Shown here in pieces: positions 1-7,825 of a stretch of 39,509 nucleotides of DNA. Both the position numbers and the translations under genes were made by a program. Origin of the DNA: Pseudoselenomonas ruminantium. Lineage in GTDB: Bacteria; Bacillota; Negativicutes; Selenomonadales; Selenomonadaceae. The stretch covers positions 1 through 39,509 of the forward strand of contig DFHU01000066.1 of the NCBI GenBank assembly GCA_002373045.1, written 5' to 3'. The notes beneath the pieces were generated by a model, which saw only the letters and a program-made list of their open reading frames with translations, did no database searches and was not told the DNA's origin. Position 1 is the first letter of the stretch, and each line of letters starts with the position of its first letter.

Positions 1-72
1 CACCTTTTCATAGGGTGCTTACGACCTTTGTTCTGTCAACGGATTTTTTTGCAATGAGGAGCAGGTCACAGT

Positions 73-131
73 GTGTAATTATCTTGCCTGAATTTTGCCT
101 TTATGTTACACTTTGTGTAAGATGATTACAC
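73..131 (+). promoter_or_regulatory. dinB promoter with four GTGTAA/TTACAC half-sites
   Basis: A sigma-70-type promoter is visible: TTGCCT at 84-89, a 17-nt spacer and TACACT at 107-112, with an extended -10 TG at 104-105. The hexamer GTGTAA or its complement TTACAC occurs four times around it: 73-78, 106-111, 115-120 and 126-131. Boxes two and three form the dyad TTACAC-TTT-GTGTAA across the -10 element; boxes three and four form GTGTAA-N5-TTACAC between the promoter and the ribosome binding site. This arrangement suits a repressor operator, perhaps an SOS-type repressor of this lineage, but the regulator is not identified. Confidence 0.5.
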
Positions 132-148
132 AGAGTGGAGGGGCTTTT

Positions 149-1351
149 ATGAAGCGAGTCATCATACATGTGGATATGGATGCCTTTTTTGCTTCCGTGG
201 AAATCCGGGACAACCCTAAACTGAAAAATCGGCCGGTGGTAATCGGTGCAATGCCCCATGAGCGGGGTGTAGTTTCTACCTGCAATTATATTGCTCGGAA
301 GTATGGCATTCACTCTGCCATGAATATCAAGGAGGCCTATCGGCTTTGCCCACAGGCGGTCTTTATGCACGGTGACTATGAAAAATACCGTCGGATATCC
401 GCGGAACTTCATCATATTTGGGAAACTTATGCAGATGTCACGGAGTACATAGCCTGTGATGAAGGTTATTTGGAAATAACCCGTTCCGTAAAGAATTTTC
501 ATAGCCCTGAGGAATTGGGACTTTTAATAAAAGCCCGGGTAAAGGCCGAGACGGGACTGACTTGTTCCGTGGGTATCGGCTATTCCAAATCGGCGGCCAA
601 GATTGCCAGTGAGGAGAAGAAGCCGGACGGCTTTTTTGTGATTCCTGACCGGGAGTCGTATTGTAAGCTGATTAGCGACCGGGATATCCGCGTGATTTTC
701 GGTATTGGCAAGCGCACGGCAGAAAAATTAAATGGCTATGGTATCTATAAGGTCAAAGATATCATTGCCAAGTCCAAACAGGTGTTGGAAATGTTGGGAC
801 CCAAACACGGCAGCTTTATCCTTAATTCTGCTTTAGGGATGGATGAACGGCCGGTGATTCATTATGATGCCGCCGATGCCAAGTCATTGAGCCGGGAAAT
901 GACCTTTCAGAAGGACCAGCGGAACTTTTTCTTTTTGCAGGATGTGCTGCTGATTTTGGCCCGCAATGTGGATGAACGCCTCAAGAAGCGCGGACTTTAC
1001 GGCCGGACGGTGACCTTGAAGATTACCTACGGGGATATGAAATCCATTACCCGTTCTCAGGGCTGTGAAAGTACCGATGACGGCTATGAGATTTACAAAA
1101 TTGCGGTCGAGCTGCTGCGAAAGGTAAAGCGCCAGCCGGTGCGCCTCATAGGTCTGGGCATGCAGAATCTCAGCAAGGACTATATCCGCCAACTCTCGTT
1201 TGCCGATTTGCAGGACAAGAAACAGGCGAGCGGTATGGAGCAGGGAATCGGTCAGCTAGAACGGCGCTATGGTGTGGATTTGTCATTGGAAAAAATGCAC
1301 TCTGCCTTGGGCTATATCTATCAGGTGGTGGAGGAGATGGCGGGGCGCTGA
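149..1351 (+). CDS. dinB: DNA polymerase IV (Y-family translesion polymerase)
   Basis: Error-prone Y-family DNA polymerase for translesion synthesis. The start at 149 gives MKRVIIHVDMDAFFASVE, the family N-terminus, and follows the ribosome binding site GTGGAGGGG at 135-142; an upstream in-frame ATG at 95 would add 18 unrelated residues and lies upstream of the proposed -10. Catalytic acidic residues appear as D9 in HVDMD and D104-E105 in ACDEGYLE, and the steric-gate Phe lies in DAFFAS. The usual S-x-DEAYLD motif reads ACDEGYLE, a mild variation. Palm, fingers, thumb and little-finger regions are all present over 400 residues, normal for DinB. It is a single-gene unit; the next gene has its own promoter. 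Identification is secure. Confidence 0.95.
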   Translation: MKRVIIHVDMDAFFASVEIRDNPKLKNRPVVIGAMPHERGVVSTCNYIARKYGIHSAMNIKEAYRLCPQAVFMHGDYEKYRRISAELHHIWETYADVTEYIACDEGYLEITRSVKNFHSPEELGLLIKARVKAETGLTCSVGIGYSKSAAKIASEEKKPDGFFVIPDRESYCKLISDRDIRVIFGIGKRTAEKLNGYGIYKVKDIIAKSKQVLEMLGPKHGSFILNSALGMDERPVIHYDAADAKSLSREMTFQKDQRNFFFLQDVLLILARNVDERLKKRGLYGRTVTLKITYGDMKSITRSQGCESTDDGYEIYKIAVELLRKVKRQPVRLIGLGMQNLSKDYIRQLSFADLQDKKQASGMEQGIGQLERRYGVDLSLEKMHSALGYIYQVVEEMAGR

Positions 1352-1368
1352 TGATTCATTTTGCTATC

Positions 1369-1397
1369 TTGACAGGCCATGCGAAAGCGGTTATACT
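1369..1397 (+). promoter_or_regulatory. Sigma-70 promoter for the riboswitch/MFS transcript
   Basis: Near-consensus promoter TTGACA (1369-1374), 17-nt spacer, TATACT (1392-1397). Transcription would start near 1404, just ahead of the riboswitch aptamer. The 11-mer ACAGGCCATGC in the spacer (1372-1382) is repeated at 1412-1422 in the aptamer P1 strand. Confidence 0.8.
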
Positions 1398-1410
1398 AAC
1401 AGCAAAAGTA

Positions 1411-1518
1411 AACAGGCCATGCAGGGCTGACGGATAAGTGGAAATGACCACATGCACTGTATGGTTAAGATAAGCCGACCGTCTGGGCAGAGATTTTTGT
1501 CCAGGCGGTTTTTGTTTT
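1411..1518 (+). ncRNA. ZTP (pfl-type) riboswitch with terminator expression platform
   Basis: The leader folds as expected for a ZTP/ZMP riboswitch. P1 pairs 1415-1424 with 1457-1466 (10 of 10, including G-U pairs). It encloses GGCTGACGG and a GTGG/CCAC hairpin (P2). A short linker leads to the conserved 3' domain GCCGACCGTCTGGGCA at 1474-1489; the block ending CTGGGCA is the hallmark of the class. The strand 1479-1488 of this conserved domain is also the 5' arm of a 10-bp intrinsic terminator (partner 1499-1508) followed by a T-rich tail. Ligand-stabilised aptamer would therefore prevent termination, making an ON switch responding to ZTP/ZMP, the signal of 10-formyl-tetrahydrofolate shortage. 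Structure is seen in the sequence; class assignment comes from the remembered consensus. Confidence 0.85.
1479..1517 (+). terminator. Riboswitch-controlled intrinsic terminator
   Basis: CCGTCTGGGC (1479-1488) pairs completely with GTCCAGGCGG (1499-1508) allowing G-U pairs, then TTTTTGTTT follows. The 5' arm is the conserved 3' core of the ZTP aptamer, so aptamer and terminator are mutually exclusive. Confidence 0.85.
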
Positions 1519-1576
1519 GCCCGCTGGGAAAAATCTCTTTTCGGTTGCTGTTTATACAGCAGAAAGGATGGTTTTT

Positions 1577-2791
1577 ATGCGGAATCGTTGGCTGATTGCT
1601 TTAGCTGCAGTGGGAATTCATATTTCCATCGGCAGTGTTTATGCCTGGAGTGTTTTGACCCGTCCGATTATGGCGGAGATGGGCTTTACCTTGTCGGAGA
1701 CGACCTGGACATTTTCGTTGGCCATTCTGTTTTTGGGCATGTCCGCGGGTTTCTTAGGGCGGTTTGTGGAAAAACATGGCCCGAAGAAAAGCGGCCTTCT
1801 GTCCATGGCCTTCTTCGGCACAGGAATGTTCGGTACGGCGCTGGCTTTTTATCTGCACAGCCTGCCGCTGCTCTATCTCTTTTATGGTGTGATTGGCGGT
1901 ATTGGTTTGGGCGTGGGCTACATTACGCCGGTATCGACTTTGGTTAAGTATTTCCCCAATCACCGCGGCTTTGCCACCGGGCTCGCCATTATGGGCTTTG
2001 GCTTTGCGGCCTTGATTGCCGGGCCGGTGATGCAGTATTTGACGGCTCGCTTCGGTTTGGTGGAAAATTTCCTGATTTTGGGTACGGTCTATATGGTGCT
2101 GATTGGCGCGTCGGCCATGTATCTGCAACCGCCGGTACTGCCGGAGGGCAGTTCCGCAGTCAAGAAACTGCAGCATGGTGCAACGGCAGCCGAAGCCATT
2201 AAGACCTGGCAATTCGGTGCGCTTTGGTGGATATTCTTTGTCAACATTACCTGCGGCATTGGCCTTTTGGCGGTGGCTTCGCCGATGGCGCAGCAGGTCA
2301 CGGGCATGGATGCGGCCCAGGCAGCTTCGATGGTGGGGATTATCGGCCTCCTAAATGGCGGCGGGCGCATTCTTTGGTCAACCCTTTCGGATTATCTGGG
2401 GCGCGGGCTTACCTATATGACTTTCTTTGCGTTGGAAACAGTGGCGTTCTGGCTGCTGGCAGGTACGCGTGATGCCATGCTGTTCCAGATGTTGGTGTTT
2501 CTGATTATCAGCTGTTACGGCGGTGGCTTTTCCTGCATGCCGGCGTATCTTTCCGATATCTTTGGCACGAAGGAACTCAGCGCCATCCACGGCCGCGTGC
2601 TCACAGCCTGGGGCATAGCCGGTGTCGTGGGGCCCACCATTGTAGCCTGGTTTTGGGAACACACCCATAGTTATGCAGATACCTTGTACTTCTTTGGCGC
2701 CTGCTTTGTGCTGAACCTTTTGATTGCCACGGCGTTGAAGTTCTACGGCAACACGGCGGCCGTGCCGGTACAGACGACGCAGGTTCATTAA
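1577..2791 (+). CDS. MFS transporter, oxalate/formate antiporter (OFA) family
   Basis: A 405-residue polytopic membrane protein with about twelve hydrophobic segments, a major facilitator. The N-terminal motif GSVYAWSVLTRPI and the stretch GGIGLGVGYITPVSTLVKYF are typical of the oxalate/formate antiporter (OxlT-like) family. The start at 1577 follows GAAAGGA (1562-1568); the frame remains open upstream only through the terminator, so earlier starts are unlikely. Expression is probably governed by the ZTP riboswitch directly upstream. Known ZTP regulons contain purine, folate and formate genes, so import of formate or another one-carbon source is a reasonable inference; the substrate cannot be read from the sequence, and other carboxylates are possible. 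A strong terminator follows. Confidence 0.85.
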   Translation: MRNRWLIALAAVGIHISIGSVYAWSVLTRPIMAEMGFTLSETTWTFSLAILFLGMSAGFLGRFVEKHGPKKSGLLSMAFFGTGMFGTALAFYLHSLPLLYLFYGVIGGIGLGVGYITPVSTLVKYFPNHRGFATGLAIMGFGFAALIAGPVMQYLTARFGLVENFLILGTVYMVLIGASAMYLQPPVLPEGSSAVKKLQHGATAAEAIKTWQFGALWWIFFVNITCGIGLLAVASPMAQQVTGMDAAQAASMVGIIGLLNGGGRILWSTLSDYLGRGLTYMTFFALETVAFWLLAGTRDAMLFQMLVFLIISCYGGGFSCMPAYLSDIFGTKELSAIHGRVLTAWGIAGVVGPTIVAWFWEHTHSYADTLYFFGACFVLNLLIATALKFYGNTAAVPVQTTQVH

Positions 2792-2827
2792 AAACATAAT
2801 TGTCTATCTGCTTTTGACTAACATACG

Positions 2828-2866
2828 AACCGTTTGGAAGAAGAAACTTTGTCCAAACGGTTTTTG
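2828..2866 (+). terminator. Intrinsic terminator after the MFS gene
   Basis: A perfect 10-bp stem ACCGTTTGGA (2829-2838) / TCCAAACGGT (2852-2861) with a 13-nt loop, followed by TTTTTG. Confidence 0.85.
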
Positions 2867-2942
2867 TATATTCTCATCTCCGCCCTAAACTGAGCTGTAG
2901 CAAATAGCAATCCAATTCTTATAATCCATAAAATAATTTTAC

Positions 2943-2971
2943 TTGCTTAATCTTCGTAGAACCTGTAAAAT
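2943..2971 (+). promoter_or_regulatory. Probable promoter of the polyamine operon
   Basis: TTGCTT (2943-2948), 17-nt spacer, TAAAAT (2966-2971). The implied leader of about 50 nt carries the perfect palindrome GACAATTGTC (2993-3002) before the speA ribosome binding site, a possible operator. Confidence 0.55.
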
Positions 2972-3026
2972 TTTAAGAGTAACGACATTAGTGACAATTG
3001 TCGGAATCTTCATCTGGGAGGGGAAA

Positions 3027-4484
3027 ATGGATAGAATCAGTCAACATACGGCCCCTGTATACGAAGCAATGTTAGAACTGCGCAAGCGGCGCGTTGTGCC
3101 CTTTGATGTGCCCGGGCATAAGCGGGGACGGGGCAATCCGGAACTCGTGGATTTCCTGGGCGAAAAATGCGTGGGCGTCGATGTCAATTCCATGAAGATG
3201 CTGGATAATTTAAGTCATCCGGTTTCGGTAATCAAGGAAGCGGAGGAACTGACCGCCGATGCTTTTGGCGCGCAGAAAGCGTTTTTTATGGTGCATGGTA
3301 CCACCTCGGCGGTGCAGGCGATGGTGCTCGCGACCGTGCGTGCGGGGGAAGAAATCCTGCTGCCGCGCAATGTGCATAAGAGCGTCATCAATGCGTTGGT
3401 TTTGTGTGGCGGCATACCGGTTTATGTGCCGGTACGGGTCAATCATCAGATTGGCATTGCCACCGGCATGGCGCTGTCGGATGTGGAGCGGGCTATCCGC
3501 GAGCATCCTCAGGCCAAGGCCATATTTGTCAACAATCCCACTTATTATGGCATCGCATCCGACCTAAAGGGCATTGTGGATATTGCCCATAAGGCCGGCA
3601 TGAAAGTGCTCGTGGACGAGGCGCATGGTACCCATCTGTACTTTGGCGATAATCTGCCGATTTCGGGCATGGCTGCCGGTGCGGATTTGGCGGCGGTTTC
3701 CATGCATAAATCCGGCGGCAGTCTGACGCAGAGCTCCATTATGCTCTGCGGCAGGGATGTGGACGCAGAATATGTACAGCAGATTATCAATCTGACCCAG
3801 ACCACCAGTGCATCGTATCTGCTGATTTCGAGCCTTGACTTGTCCCGTCGCAATCTTGCTCTGCATGGCAGGGAGTCCTTTGAAAAGGTCAGCTCGATGG
3901 CGGAATATGCCCGCGCGGAAATCAACGAGATTGGCGGTTATTACGCCTATGGGCGGGAACTTATCGATGGGGACAGCGTGTTTGACTTTGATGTGACGAA
4001 ACTTTCCGTTTTCACCCAGGGGATTGGCATGACGGGGATTGAAGTCTACGATATGCTGCGTGACGAGTACGATATTCAGATTGAATTCGGCGATATCGGC
4101 AATATTCTGGCCTATATTTCCATCGGTGACCGCATCCGCGATATTGAACGGCTCGTGGGCGCTTTGGAAGACATTGCGGACCGTTCGGCGGCAGCGAACC
4201 GGAAGGAACTTTACTGCGGGGAATTCATTGCGCCCGAGCTCGTGATGAGCCCGCGGGAAGCCTTTTATGCCCAAGGGGAACGCATGCCGCTCCATAAGAC
4301 CGTGGGACGGATTGCCGGGGAAATGCTTATGTGCTATCCGCCGGGGATTCCCATTCTGACACCGGGCGAGCGCATTACGCAGGAGATTCTCGACTATATT
4401 GAATACGCGCGGGAAAAGGGCTGCTCCCTGCAGGGCACCCAGGATTTGGAATGCCGGGAAATGCGCATTTTGACGGAAATTTGA
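3027..4484 (+). CDS. speA: Orn/Lys/Arg decarboxylase family, probable arginine decarboxylase
   Basis: A 485-residue PLP-dependent fold-type I decarboxylase of the short Bacillus SpeA-like group. The N-terminus carries DVPGHKRG; HGTTSAVQA binds the cofactor phosphate; D197-E-A-H200 and the Schiff-base lysine K228 in S-M-H-K are visible. The start at 3027 follows CTGGGAGGGG (3014-3023); upstream in-frame residues are unlike the family. Arginine is the most likely substrate because the same operon encodes agmatine deiminase and N-carbamoylputrescine amidase, which turn agmatine into putrescine. Lysine or ornithine cannot be excluded: related organisms make cadaverine for their cell wall, though by a different, fold-type III enzyme. 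First gene of the operon; its stop codon lies inside the palindrome repeats that precede speE. Confidence 0.88.
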   Translation: MDRISQHTAPVYEAMLELRKRRVVPFDVPGHKRGRGNPELVDFLGEKCVGVDVNSMKMLDNLSHPVSVIKEAEELTADAFGAQKAFFMVHGTTSAVQAMVLATVRAGEEILLPRNVHKSVINALVLCGGIPVYVPVRVNHQIGIATGMALSDVERAIREHPQAKAIFVNNPTYYGIASDLKGIVDIAHKAGMKVLVDEAHGTHLYFGDNLPISGMAAGADLAAVSMHKSGGSLTQSSIMLCGRDVDAEYVQQIINLTQTTSASYLLISSLDLSRRNLALHGRESFEKVSSMAEYARAEINEIGGYYAYGRELIDGDSVFDFDVTKLSVFTQGIGMTGIEVYDMLRDEYDIQIEFGDIGNILAYISIGDRIRDIERLVGALEDIADRSAAANRKELYCGEFIAPELVMSPREAFYAQGERMPLHKTVGRIAGEMLMCYPPGIPILTPGERITQEILDYIEYAREKGCSLQGTQDLECREMRILTEI

Positions 4485-4518
4485 CATGTCAATTTGACCG
4501 GTCAGGTTGACTGGTCAA
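4481..4518. repeat. Three TTGACNNGTCAA-like palindromes at 13-nt spacing
   Basis: TTGACATGTCAA (4481-4492), TTGACCGGTCAG (4494-4505) and TTGACTGGTCAA (4507-4518) start exactly 13 nt apart and fill the speA-speE gap; the speE Shine-Dalgarno sequence (AAGGAGG) follows directly. The first overlaps the speA stop codon. The same 12-mer form recurs at 9885-9896 downstream of the operon and at 10048-10059 inside fic. Function is unknown: operator array for a dimeric regulator, or alternative RNA hairpins hiding the speE start. Confidence 0.75.
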
Positions 4519-4532
4519 AAGGAGGCAGATAC

Positions 4533-5390
4533 ATGGAAATATGGTTTTCCCAGCTGGATACGGAAAATGTCAAGACCTCTGTGCGGGTAGACAAACAGCT
4601 TTTTTCCCGCCAGAGTGAATATCAGCGCATTGATGTGTTTGAATCGCGGGAATTTGGCAGGATGATTGTGCTCGATGGCGAAATTATCTTTTCGGAGGCA
4701 GATGAATTCATCTACAACGAAATGGTGGTGCATGTGCCGATGGCCGTTCATCCAAGCGTAAAAAATGTGCTGATAATCGGCGGCGGCGATGGTGGTGTGG
4801 CTAAAGTCCTGACCCAGTACCCGGAGATTGAAGCCATCGATGTGGTGGAGCCGGACGAAATGTTTATCGAGGTTTCGCGGGAGTTTTTCCCCGAGACAGC
4901 CAAGGGCTTTGATGATGACCGGGTAAAGATTACGAACATGGACGGCCTGCGCTTTTTGCGGCGCTGCCGGGATAAGTACGACCTCATCATCAACGATTCG
5001 ACTGATCCGTTTGGGCATACGGAAGGACTTTTTACGCGCGAATTCTATGGCAACTGTTACCGCGCTCTGCATGATGACGGCATTATGGTCTACCAGCATG
5101 GCAGCCCGTTCTATGATGAGGATGAGGCGGCCTTCCGGGCCATGCACCGCAAGGCTTATCAGAGCTTTCCCGTGAGCCGTGTCTATCAGGCGGGGATTCC
5201 GACCTGCCCGGCAGGGCTTTGGATGTTTGGCTTTGCATCCAAGAAGTATCATCCGTTGAAGGATTTTGATGCCAAGCGCTGGGACGCACGCGGGCTGAAA
5301 ACCTGGTATTATACGACCCATCTGCATAAGGGCGCTTTTATGCTGCCCAAATATGTTGAGGATATTTTAGCGGAGGAGGAACAGAAATGA
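4533..5390 (+). CDS. speE: Spermidine synthase family aminopropyltransferase
   Basis: A 285-residue SpeE-family protein that in characterised members transfers an aminopropyl group from decarboxylated S-adenosylmethionine to putrescine, giving spermidine. Visible landmarks are the Rossmann nucleotide loop IIGGGDGGVAK, the acidic residue in DVVEPDE, and NDSTDPFGHTEGLF, close to the family signature DSTDPVGPAEGLF and containing the catalytic Asp. The start at 4533 follows AAGGAGG (4519-4525). It overlaps the next gene by ATGA. No S-adenosylmethionine decarboxylase (speD) is in the window, while the next two genes encode an aminopropyl route that does not need it; the actual acceptor of this enzyme is therefore open. 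Confidence 0.9.
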   Translation: MEIWFSQLDTENVKTSVRVDKQLFSRQSEYQRIDVFESREFGRMIVLDGEIIFSEADEFIYNEMVVHVPMAVHPSVKNVLIIGGGDGGVAKVLTQYPEIEAIDVVEPDEMFIEVSREFFPETAKGFDDDRVKITNMDGLRFLRRCRDKYDLIINDSTDPFGHTEGLFTREFYGNCYRALHDDGIMVYQHGSPFYDEDEAAFRAMHRKAYQSFPVSRVYQAGIPTCPAGLWMFGFASKKYHPLKDFDAKRWDARGLKTWYYTTHLHKGAFMLPKYVEDILAEEEQK

Positions 5391-6646
5391 GCAGATTAAT
5401 GATTATCGGCTGCGGCGGTGTAGCCAGCGTAGCTATCCATAAAGTATGTCAGAATGATGAGGTTTTCGATGAACTCATGATTGCCAGCCGCACGGTGAGC
5501 AAATGCGATGCTCTCAAGGAAAAGTTGCAGGGGCAGACGAAGACGAAAATCACCACGGCGCAGATTGATGCGGATGATGTGGAGGCTCTGACCAGGCTGA
5601 TTAAGGAATATAAGCCGGATGCCGTGCTCAACGTAGCTCTGCCCTATCAGGACCTCACCATTATGGATGCCTGTCTGGCTGCCGGTGTGGACTATATCGA
5701 CACGGCAAACTACGAGCCGGAAGATACGGAAGACCCGGAATGGCGCAAGATTTACGAAAAGCGCTGCCAGGATTTGGGCTTCTCCGCGTACTTTGACTAT
5801 TCCTGGCAGTGGGCTTATGAGGACAAGTTCAAGAATGCGGGCCTTACGGCGCTCTTGGGCACGGGCTTTGACCCGGGCGTAACCTCGGTCTTTGCCGCTT
5901 ATGCCAAAAAGCATTACTTCGATACCATCGATACCATTGATATCCTCGATTGCAACGGCGGTGACCACGGTTATCCCTTTGCCACGAACTTCAACCCCGA
6001 AATCAACCTGCGCGAGGTTTCGGCCCCCGGCTCCTATATGGAAAATGGCAAGTGGATTGAGATTCCAGCCATGAGCATTAAGCGCGAGTATGACTTCGAG
6101 GGCGTGGGCAAGAAGGATATGTACCTTCTGCACCATGAGGAAATCGAGGCTTTGGGCCGCAATATGCCGGAAGTCAAGCGCATCCGTTTCTTTATGACCT
6201 TTGGCCAGAGTTATCTTGACCATATGCGCTGCTTGGAAAATGTGGGCATGCTCTCCACGACGCCAATCAACTACAACGGTCAGGAAATCGTGCCGATTCA
6301 GTTCCTCAAAGCGCTGCTGCCCGACCCGGCCTCCCTTGGCCCGCGTACGAAGGGCAAGACGAATATCGGCTGCATCTTTACGGGCAAGAAGGACGGCAAG
6401 GAGCGCTCCATCTACATCTATAATGTCTGTGACCATCAGGAATGCTATAAGGAAGTCGGTTCGCAGGCCATCTCCTACACGACCGGTGTTCCCGCGATGA
6501 TAGGCGCCATGCTAGTCGCTACGGGCCAGTGGAAAAAGCCCGGCGTATTCACCACGGACGAGTTCGACCCGGACCCCTATATGGAAGCCCTCAACAAATG
6601 GGGCCTGCCCTGGAAGGTCGAAGAAAATCCGGTACTGGTGGACTAA
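5387..6646 (+). CDS. Carboxynorspermidine/carboxyspermidine dehydrogenase (saccharopine dehydrogenase-like)
   Basis: A 419-residue saccharopine-dehydrogenase-fold enzyme. The N-terminus MIIGCGGVASVA is a Rossmann NAD(P)-binding loop, and LNVALPYQDLTIMDACLAAG with YIDTANYEPED matches the carboxynorspermidine synthase (Lys1-like) group. Family members reductively condense aspartate-semialdehyde with a diamine (putrescine giving carboxyspermidine, diaminopropane giving carboxynorspermidine). The start codon overlaps the speE stop (ATGA), so translation is coupled, and the partner decarboxylase follows after a few bases. Putrescine is the likely diamine because the operon makes it. A cyanobacterial-type variant acting on agmatine (carboxyaminopropylagmatine route) is an alternative, although the aguA/aguB pair argues for putrescine. 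Confidence 0.88.
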   Translation: MSRLMIIGCGGVASVAIHKVCQNDEVFDELMIASRTVSKCDALKEKLQGQTKTKITTAQIDADDVEALTRLIKEYKPDAVLNVALPYQDLTIMDACLAAGVDYIDTANYEPEDTEDPEWRKIYEKRCQDLGFSAYFDYSWQWAYEDKFKNAGLTALLGTGFDPGVTSVFAAYAKKHYFDTIDTIDILDCNGGDHGYPFATNFNPEINLREVSAPGSYMENGKWIEIPAMSIKREYDFEGVGKKDMYLLHHEEIEALGRNMPEVKRIRFFMTFGQSYLDHMRCLENVGMLSTTPINYNGQEIVPIQFLKALLPDPASLGPRTKGKTNIGCIFTGKKDGKERSIYIYNVCDHQECYKEVGSQAISYTTGVPAMIGAMLVATGQWKKPGVFTTDEFDPDPYMEALNKWGLPWKVEENPVLVD

Positions 6647-6655
6647 GGCATGCGC

Positions 6656-7825
6656 ATGAAAATCGACAAAGTGCCCACGCCCGCTTATGTGGTGGATGAG
6701 CAGGCCTTGGAGAATAACCTGCGGATTTTGCAGCAGGTCAAAGAGGCGGCAGGCTGTAAAATCCTGCTGGCGCAGAAATGCTTTTCCATGTTTGCCGAGT
6801 ATCCGCTGATTGGCAAATATCTTGACGGTGCCACGGCCAGCGGCCTTTATGAGGCACGCTTGGGCCATGAGGAAATGGCGGGGGAGAACCATGTGTTTTC
6901 CCCGGCCTACCGCTCTGAGGAAATCGAGGAGATTGCCACCATTTGCGACCATGTAATCTTCAATTCCTTTTCCCAGCTGCGCCGTTTTGGCGGCAAGGTC
7001 AAAGAAATTCAGCAGGCGCGGGGCATAGCGCATGGCATTGGCCTGCGCATTAATCCCGAATGCTCTACACAGGAGTATGCCATCTACGACCCCTGTGCAC
7101 CCGGTTCGCGCTTAGGCGTTACGGCAGAAGATTTTGCCCGTGCGGCAGAAGCCGAACCACAGCTTTGGGATTTGTTGGACGGTCTGCACTTCCATACCCT
7201 TTGCGAACAGAATAGCGATGCTTTGGCCAAGACTTTGCAGGCCGTAGAGCAGAAGTTTGGCCGCTGGCTGCAACAGGACAAACTGCACTGGCTCAATATG
7301 GGCGGCGGCCATCATATCACGCGGGCGGATTATGACCGTCAGCTGCTGATTGACCTGGTTAAGGGTGTCAAAGATAAATATGCGGTGGAAGTCTATCTTG
7401 AACCCGGCGAAGCCGTGGCGCTCAATGCGGGGTATCTCGTTACGGAAGTGTTGGATATGGTCAAAAATCATGGCGTAAATATCCTGCTCCTTGATGCATC
7501 CGCCGCCTGCCATATGCCTGATGTTTTGGAAATGCCCTACCGGCCACCGCTTAAAGATTCCGGCGAGGCTAGGGAGAAAGCCTATACCTACAAGCTTTCC
7601 TCCTGTACTTGTCTGGCGGGGGATATTATCGGGGATTATTCCTTTGACCGGGAAATCCTGCCGGGGGACAGGCTCTATTTTGAGGATATGGCCATCTATT
7701 CCATGGTCAAGAACAACACCTTCAACGGCATGGCCCTGCCTGCTATTTGGAAGATGGATGATAATGGAGATTGCACTTTGGTCAAAAAATTTGGTTATCA
7801 GGACTTTAAGGAACGATTGTCATGA
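6656..7825 (+). CDS. nspC: Carboxynorspermidine/carboxyspermidine decarboxylase
   Basis: A 389-residue alanine-racemase-fold PLP decarboxylase that removes CO2 from carboxy(nor)spermidine to finish spermidine or norspermidine. Seen: the Schiff-base lysine in LLAQKCFS (K41 from the chosen start), HFHTLCEQ, LNMGGGHHIT, the phosphate-binding EPGEA segment and the C-terminal LSSCTCLAGDIIGDY with the cross-subunit Cys and Asp. Two ATGs compete, 6650 and 6656; the second is preferred because TAAGG (6644-6648) is properly spaced for it and it places the lysine at the usual position. It overlaps aguA by ATGA. Identity is secure; substrate preference (C3 or C4 backbone) is not readable. Confidence 0.9.
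   Translation: MKIDKVPTPAYVVDEQALENNLRILQQVKEAAGCKILLAQKCFSMFAEYPLIGKYLDGATASGLYEARLGHEEMAGENHVFSPAYRSEEIEEIATICDHVIFNSFSQLRRFGGKVKEIQQARGIAHGIGLRINPECSTQEYAIYDPCAPGSRLGVTAEDFARAAEAEPQLWDLLDGLHFHTLCEQNSDALAKTLQAVEQKFGRWLQQDKLHWLNMGGGHHITRADYDRQLLIDLVKGVKDKYAVEVYLEPGEAVALNAGYLVTEVLDMVKNHGVNILLLDASAACHMPDVLEMPYRPPLKDSGEAREKAYTYKLSSCTCLAGDIIGDYSFDREILPGDRLYFEDMAIYSMVKNNTFNGMALPAIWKMDDNGDCTLVKKFGYQDFKERLS

Noticed and set aside
5396..6436. 346-codon antisense frame within the carboxyspermidine dehydrogenase gene
   Set aside because: Mirror frame of a GC-rich coding gene; no ribosome binding site, no family features, and the plus-strand gene is certain. The same applies to the antisense frame at 18996-20045 in priA.
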